Positions 6,073 through 9,560 of a stretch of DNA of 9,560 nt are shown piece after piece. The notes under the pieces are model-generated. The model did not search any database. It was given only the letters and a program-made list of their open reading frames with translations, and was not told the origin of the DNA. The position numbers and the translations under genes were made by a program. This DNA comes from Sphingomicrobium sp. (GTDB taxonomy: Bacteria; Pseudomonadota; Alphaproteobacteria; Sphingomonadales; Sphingomonadaceae): positions 1 to 9,560 of the forward strand of contig JASLBJ010000272.1 of NCBI GenBank assembly GCA_030146725.1. The letters are read 5' to 3'. Position 1 is the stretch's first letter. Every line of letters starts with the position of its first letter.

Positions 6073-6383
6073 TGGATTGCCTCCGCTTCAACCGCCCGGG
6101 TCGCCCAACGAGCGTCGCCGATCCCCGGTATCGATCCGAGGATCCGCGCCAATTCGACCTGCTGAAAACGGTCGGCAGGGCCCGAAAGAACGAGATTGCG
6201 GGTGAGCGGGGCGCGCTCGACCCGGGCCTGGACCAGCGGCATTTCAAGCCGAGCGATCTCCGTACGGGCGGCGCGCTCGATCTTCGCTGCGACCTGCTCA
6301 CCCACCCCAAGCGGACCGTGGAGCAGAGCGGTCTCGGCAACGACGGCGGCGAGCCCCACCGCCAGAACTAGCCGGCGCTTCAA
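6069..6383 (-). CDS. Small BON-like exported or membrane-anchored protein, TTG start
   Basis: The 104-residue protein starts with [21 protein letters not shown], a basic and then hydrophobic stretch (about 4-21) that acts as a signal or membrane anchor. It continues with an amphipathic helix (GEQVAAKIERAARTEIARLE), a strand pair around LTRNLVLSGPADRFQQ, a second helix and PGIGDARW. This alternation, with 'LSGPAD' between strand and helix, resembles a single BON-type repeat as found before OmpA domains in some alphaproteobacteria; that is my inference and no search was run. The start is TTG at 6383, overlapping the purD stop as TTGA, with GGAG eight bases upstream. No better in-frame start exists. 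It lies between purD and the 38-residue gene in the coupled unit. Confidence 0.74.
   Translation of the reverse strand: MKRRLVLAVGLAAVVAETALLHGPLGVGEQVAAKIERAARTEIARLEMPLVQARVERAPLTRNLVLSGPADRFQQVELARILGSIPGIGDARWATRAVEAEAIQ
6080..6084 (-). promoter_or_regulatory. Shine-Dalgarno GGAGG for the 38-residue gene
   Basis: GGAGG ends seven bases before the GTG at 6072 and lies within the last codons of the BON-like gene. It is the main reason to accept this short gene. Confidence 0.7.
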
Positions 6384-7651
6384 GACGCGCGCTCCAGCTC
6401 TCGCCAGCCGATGTCACGGCGATGAAACCCATCCGCGAAGTCGATTGCATCGACTGCACGATAGGCGCGAGCGCGGGCGTTGGCGAAGGTTTCGGCGACT
6501 GCGGTTACTGCAAGTACGCGCCCGCCTGCCGCGACGAGTCCGGTCTTACCGGTCTCGGTTCCGGCATGAAACACGGTCACTCCCTCGATTGTCTCGGCCG
6601 CTTCGATGGCACGGATCGATCCGCCGCGGGCAGGCGCCCCGGGGTACCCGCGGGCAGCAACGACGACGGTGACCGAATGGCGTTCGAGCAGCTGCGGCTG
6701 GTCATATTCGCCGAGCTTACCGCTCGCAACGGCCATCAGCAGTTCGGCAAAGTCGCCGTCCATCAGCGGCATGATCGTTTCGCACTCGGGATCCCCGAAC
6801 CGCACGTTAAATTCAATCAGCTTCGGCCCCGCCTCGGTCAGCATCAATCCGGCGAACAGTACGCCCGAGAACGGGGTCCCGGCCGCGACCATTGCCAGTG
6901 CGGTCGGCCGGACGATCCGCTCCAGCGCCTGCCTCTCGAGCTCGGGCGTAAGCACGCGGGCCGGAGCATAGGCACCCATTCCGCCAGTGTTGAGCCCGGT
7001 GTCGCCTTCGCCGACGTGCTTGTGATCCTGTGCGGAGGCAAGCAGGACGACGGTCTCGCCGTCGAGCAGTGCGAACAGGCTTGCCTCCTCGCCGTGGAGG
7101 AACTCCTCGACGACCATTGCGCAGTCGCCGGCATCGGCAATGGCACGCTCGGCCTGCTCGGCGGTCAGTGCGACCGTGACACCCTTGCCCGCCGCAAGGC
7201 CGTCGGCCTTGATCACCACGGGAATACCGAAGCGGGCGACCGCATCACGAGCCTCGGCCATCGTCACGACCCGCTGGTAATCAGCCGTCGGAATGGCGTT
7301 GGCGCGGCACAGGTCCTTGGTGAAACCCTTCGACCCTTCGAGCTGGGCTGCGGCCGCGCTCGGCCCGAAGACGGCGATCCCAGCCTCGCGCAGGGCATCG
7401 GCAACCCCGGCGACCAGCGGCGCTTCAGGCCCGATCACCACCAGCGAGATATTGCGTGATTGCGCGAGCCGGGTCACAGCGGACGCGTCGCACGGATCGG
7501 CCGCGATGCACTCGGCCCAACGTGCTATTCCGGGATTGCCGGGCGCGGCAAGGAGATCGCCGCAGCTTGGCGATTGCCTCAAACGCCAGGCAAGCGCATC
7601 CTCGCGCCCGCCCGAGCCGAGCAGCAGGATATTGATGGACGTCGACAGCAT
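6380..7651 (-). CDS. purD: Phosphoribosylamine--glycine ligase (GAR synthetase)
   Basis: The 423-residue enzyme joins glycine to 5-phosphoribosylamine using ATP, the second step of de novo purine synthesis, in the cytosol. Motifs in order: the N-terminal nucleotide-like loop [10 protein letters not shown] (9-18), [16 protein letters not shown], the ATP-grasp lid [15 protein letters not shown] (about 143-158), [12 protein letters not shown], the PurD signature [12 protein letters not shown] (about 217-228), and the metal-binding [12 protein letters not shown] (about 281-292). Length matches bacterial PurD. The frame is open for a further 46 codons upstream to 7789, but that stretch is the antisense of XseA and lacks family similarity, so I start at the ATG at 7651, with AGGG five bases before it. 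This ATG overlaps the start of xseA head to head. Its stop overlaps the next gene. Confidence 0.97.
   Translation of the reverse strand: MLSTSINILLLGSGGREDALAWRLRQSPSCGDLLAAPGNPGIARWAECIAADPCDASAVTRLAQSRNISLVVIGPEAPLVAGVADALREAGIAVFGPSAAAAQLEGSKGFTKDLCRANAIPTADYQRVVTMAEARDAVARFGIPVVIKADGLAAGKGVTVALTAEQAERAIADAGDCAMVVEEFLHGEEASLFALLDGETVVLLASAQDHKHVGEGDTGLNTGGMGAYAPARVLTPELERQALERIVRPTALAMVAAGTPFSGVLFAGLMLTEAGPKLIEFNVRFGDPECETIMPLMDGDFAELLMAVASGKLGEYDQPQLLERHSVTVVVAARGYPGAPARGGSIRAIEAAETIEGVTVFHAGTETGKTGLVAAGGRVLAVTAVAETFANARARAYRAVDAIDFADGFHRRDIGWRELERAS
6392..6395 (-). promoter_or_regulatory. Shine-Dalgarno GGAG supporting the TTG start
   Basis: GGAG lies eight bases before the TTG at 6383, inside the last codons of purD. 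It supports reinitiation at an otherwise unusual start. Confidence 0.5.
7570..7597. repeat. Inverted repeat upstream of xseA, inside purD
   Basis: Arms GCGATTGCCT (7570-7579) and AGGCAAGCGC (7588-7597) are inverted copies with nine of ten matches around an 8-base loop. The repeat ends 37 bases before the xseA ATG and lies within purD codons 19-28, a conserved part of PurD. It may be a regulator site or a by-product of coding sequence. Confidence 0.35.
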
Positions 7652-9020
7652 GCCAGCCCTGTTAGCCCAGCCCTCGCCCGGGGACAATTCGCCCCCGCTC
7701 AGCGTCGGCGAGTTGTCCGGTGCGCTCAAGCGCACGATCGAGACCGCGTTTGACAAGGTCCGGGTTCGCGGCGAGATCTCGGGCTTCAAGCGCCATGCCT
7801 CGGGCCATTGCTACTTTACGCTCAAGGACGATTCAGCGTGCATGGACGCAGTCATCTGGCGCAGCTCAGCGGGCGCGCTTGCCTTCCGCCCAGAGGACGG
7901 AGCCGAGGTCATCGCGACGGGCCGGCTGACCACCTATCCGGGCCGTTCCAAGTATCAGATCATGGTCGAGCGGCTCGAGCTTGCCGGGGAGGGCGCGCTG
8001 ATGGCGCTGCTCGACCGCCGCCGCCGAGCGCTCGCTGCCGAAGGTCTGTTCGATGCGTCGGCCAAGCGCGCCTTGCCCTTCCTGCCGCAGGTCATCGGCG
8101 TGGTCACGTCGCCCACGGGTGCGGTGATCCGCGACATTCTGCACCGCCTAGCCGACCGTTGCCCGAGCCATGTGATCGTGTGGCCGGTGCCGGTCCAGGG
8201 GGAGGGCGCAGCAGGCCGGATCGCCGCTGCGATCCGCGGGTTCGGAGCGCTCGAGCCGGGTGGCGCAGTGCCGCGGCCCGACCTGTTGATCGTCGCTCGC
8301 GGCGGCGGCTCGATCGAGGACCTGTGGGCGTTCAACGAGGAAGAGGTCGTCCGCGCGGCGGCCGAGTCCCCGATACCATTGATCTCGGCCGTCGGGCACG
8401 AGACGGACACCACGCTGATCGACCATGCGTCGGACCTGCGCGCGCCGACTCCGACTGCTGCCGCCGAGCTCGCCGTGCCCGTCCGCTCCGAGCTGCTCGC
8501 GCAACTTGGTGATCTTAGCCGGCGATCGGCCGCTTGCCTGGCGCGCAAGGGCGATCGTGCCCGCGAGCGGCTCGACCTAACCGTCTGCCGCTGGCCGCGG
8601 GCGGAGGCCTTGTTCACCCCGGCCGCGCAGCGGGTCGACGAACTTGTCCACCGGCTGCCGCTTGCGCTCGCGGCCCGCGCGGGCAGGGCTCGAGCCGACC
8701 TCAACGCCGTTGCTCCACGGCTTCGCGGCGAGCTGATTACACTGCGCGTCACATATGCCGGCGACAAACTTGCAGCTTTGTGGAAGATGGCTGAGCTGGT
8801 CCATCCGGACCGGCCGCTCGGCCGCGGCTTCGCCCGGGTGACCAGCCGCTCGGGCAAGACGCTGATCGGGATCGCGGCGGCGCGGGACGAGCGGCTGCTG
8901 ACGCTGCACTTCGGCGATGGCGCGCTCGACGTCGCTGCCGGAACGCCGCCGCTTGAGCGCCCGCGGCAGCGTCGCTATCTGCACAGCCAGCCGGGCCTGT
9001 TCGACCCGCCGGAGGAGTGA
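7635..9020 (+). CDS. xseA: Exodeoxyribonuclease VII large subunit
   Basis: The 461-residue protein is the catalytic subunit of exonuclease VII, which degrades single-stranded DNA from both ends in repair. The N-terminal OB-fold (about 22-115) includes [25 protein letters not shown]. The catalytic core contains [18 protein letters not shown] (about 154-171), [17 protein letters not shown] with R222 onward, and [20 protein letters not shown] with His255 and Asp258, all expected active-site positions. A long Arg-rich helical region follows, then a C-terminal segment with [13 protein letters not shown]. The frame is open upstream to 7293, but that is purD antisense. ATG 7635 has AGGA five bases before it; ATG 7650 has only GGA ten bases away, so I choose 7635. 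No xseB is in the window. Confidence 0.96.
   Translation: MDVDSMPALLAQPSPGDNSPPLSVGELSGALKRTIETAFDKVRVRGEISGFKRHASGHCYFTLKDDSACMDAVIWRSSAGALAFRPEDGAEVIATGRLTTYPGRSKYQIMVERLELAGEGALMALLDRRRRALAAEGLFDASAKRALPFLPQVIGVVTSPTGAVIRDILHRLADRCPSHVIVWPVPVQGEGAAGRIAAAIRGFGALEPGGAVPRPDLLIVARGGGSIEDLWAFNEEEVVRAAAESPIPLISAVGHETDTTLIDHASDLRAPTPTAAAELAVPVRSELLAQLGDLSRRSAACLARKGDRARERLDLTVCRWPRAEALFTPAAQRVDELVHRLPLALAARAGRARADLNAVAPRLRGELITLRVTYAGDKLAALWKMAELVHPDRPLGRGFARVTSRSGKTLIGIAAARDERLLTLHFGDGALDVAAGTPPLERPRQRRYLHSQPGLFDPPEE
7682..7718. repeat. Inverted repeat upstream of purD, inside xseA
   Basis: Arms GGACAATTCGCC (7682-7693) and GGCGAGTTGTCC (7707-7718) are inverted copies with 11 of 12 matches around a 13-base loop. 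In xseA mRNA all 12 positions can pair (one U-G wobble). The repeat ends 30 bases before the purD start and covers xseA codons 16-28. It may be an operator for purD, an mRNA hairpin in xseA, or partly forced by coding. Confidence 0.45.
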
Positions 9021-9024
9021 TCGG

Positions 9025-9231
9025 ATGCTGATGAGCGGATCAGGCCGCGCGGCGCGCGTGCACTACCTTGCCGGTACGTTCCGGCTGCTCAGCGAGGGCG
9101 ACCATGTGCTGTGCGCCGTGACCGGCGCCCGAATCCCGCTGCTCGAGCTGCGCTACTGGAGCGTCGAACGGCAGGAAGCCTATGCCGATGCTCACGCCAG
9201 CCTCGAGGCCGAGCGTCCGGCAAAGCGCTAG
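9025..9231 (+). CDS. DUF2093 domain protein
   Basis: The 68-residue protein matches DUF2093 as I know it: ARVHYLAGTFRLLSEGDHVL, then CAVTGARIPLLELRYWSVERQEAYA (Cys30-Ala-Val-Thr-Gly and the LRYWSxxRQEAY block), and a short charged tail. The family is small, found mainly in alphaproteobacteria, and has no established function. The start is an ATG at 9025, four bases after the xseA stop, with GGAGGAG seven bases upstream inside the last xseA codons; a second ATG at 9031 is possible. It is therefore co-transcribed with xseA, and this neighbourhood is the best clue to its role. The TAG stop lies in the ten-base palindrome GCGCTAGCGC (9225-9234). Confidence 0.87.
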   Translation: MLMSGSGRAARVHYLAGTFRLLSEGDHVLCAVTGARIPLLELRYWSVERQEAYADAHASLEAERPAKR

Positions 9232-9388
9232 CGCGCCGCCTGATTTCCTTTGAAGTCCGGAGCTTACCGACGCCCAAACTGGCTCGGAACGCCTGTGTTG
9301 ATATTGTCACACGTGAGTCACGATTCGCTTTTGAGTGCTTCGGTTTGATTGCGCCGCCGCTGAATTTCGGAATACGGACACTCCATGG

Positions 9389-9413
9389 CCAATCGCACTG
9401 CAGTGGCAATTGG
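9389..9413. repeat. Imperfect dyad upstream of the exported-protein gene
   Basis: CCAAT-cg-CACTG (9389-9400) faces CAGTG-gca-ATTGG (9401-9413). Two five-base arm pairs are perfect, with a 2/3-base bulge between, and the centre is the ten-base palindrome CACTGCAGTG. The dyad ends 40 bases before the ATG at 9454, in a 222-bp spacer that is less GC-rich than the rest of the window. It could be an operator or a leader hairpin. Confidence 0.4.
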
Positions 9414-9453
9414 AAGTTCATGGCGTCGAACGGCGCCCGCCAAGGGGAATACA

Positions 9454-9560
9454 ATGTCCAATCGAATTCTAAAGGGCTCGCTGCTCGCCACCACGGTAAT
9501 CGCGGGTTCGATCTATAGCGCTCCAGCGTTTGCACAGACCGGCCCGACCGAGGCCGACCC
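9454..9560 (+). CDS. Exported protein, probably TonB-dependent receptor (5' part only)
   Basis: Only 35 codons are in the window. They give a Sec signal peptide: MSNRILKGS, a hydrophobic core (LLATTVIAGSIYS), and a type I signal-peptidase site APAFA before QTGPTEAD. In sphingomonads this pattern, followed by an acidic or polar linker, is typical of TonB-dependent outer-membrane receptors, but the diagnostic domain is beyond the edge, so the family call is inference. AAGGGG lies about six bases before the ATG. An in-frame ATG at 9385 would add 23 residues (MANRTAVAIGSSW onward) and bury the signal peptide, so I reject it. The long upstream spacer and the dyad at 9389-9413 suggest individual regulation. 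Confidence 0.6.
   Translation, partial: MSNRILKGSLLATTVIAGSIYSAPAFAQTGPTEAD

Noticed and set aside
6422..7459. 345-codon open frame on the plus strand
   Set aside because: It is fully antisense to purD, has no recognisable family features, and arises from codon bias in GC-rich DNA.
7293..7634. N-terminal extension of xseA by 114 codons
   Set aside because: The stretch is antisense purD and has no exonuclease VII similarity; the ATG at 7635 has its own Shine-Dalgarno sequence.
7659..7687. TTGTCC-N17-TAACAG on the minus strand as a purD promoter
   Set aside because: Transcription would start at about the ATG and leave out the AGGG ribosome-binding site, and the -10 box overlaps that site, so the two readings conflict.
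7652..7789. N-terminal extension of purD by 46 codons
   Set aside because: PurD proteins begin just before the GSGGRE loop; the extra residues are antisense to the XseA N-terminus.
9221..9253. Hairpin after the DUF2093 gene as a terminator
   Set aside because: GCGCTAGCGC is palindromic but has no loop and no adjacent T run; the CAAAG/CTTTG arms around it are short with a long loop.
9385..9453. In-frame ATG extension of the exported protein
   Set aside because: It would put 23 polar and basic residues before the signal peptide, lacks a clear Shine-Dalgarno sequence, and spans the dyad; AAGGGG supports 9454.

Overview
This is a GC-rich, gene-dense stretch of bacterial chromosome. The gene content points to an alphaproteobacterium, most likely a sphingomonad: an L28 of alphaproteobacterial type, a cytosolic phytase-like esterase, a 68-residue DUF2093 protein after xseA, and a sphingomonad-style signal peptide at the right edge. 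This placement is inferred from protein character, not from a search. I saw no tRNA, rRNA, CRISPR array, insertion sequence or phage gene.

Layout. Positions 1-1616 (minus strand) hold a phytase-like esterase that runs off the left edge, then rpmB (L28) with its own terminator and a candidate promoter. Positions 1766-2595 (plus) hold a small membrane-anchored protein with a Pro/Ala/Thr tail, then tadA (tRNA adenosine deaminase, GTG start). Positions 2592-3248 (minus) hold an OmpA-domain lipoprotein that converges on tadA. Positions 3389-4732 (plus) hold a CNNM/CBS/CorC-type membrane protein. Positions 4729-7651 (minus) hold a five-gene unit: purD, a BON-like membrane or exported protein, a 38-residue membrane peptide missed by ordinary ORF length cut-offs, a membrane-anchored helix-hairpin-helix protein, and a PAP2-family protein. 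Positions 7635-9231 (plus) hold xseA (exonuclease VII large subunit) and the DUF2093 protein. A 222-bp spacer then leads to an exported protein cut by the right edge, probably a TonB-dependent receptor.

How the genes work together. Housekeeping functions (translation, tRNA modification, purine synthesis, DNA repair) are interleaved with envelope proteins. The first four genes of the purD unit overlap by 1-4 bases, and each downstream start has a good Shine-Dalgarno sequence inside the end of the previous gene, so their translation is probably coupled. purD and xseA are divergent and their first codons overlap, so each promoter must lie inside the other gene. Two convergent pairs (tadA/OmpA and CNNM/PAP2) end on one shared CTAG, with no room for a terminator.

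No clear defence or mobile system is present. The least understood part is the purD-linked membrane module at 4729-6383.
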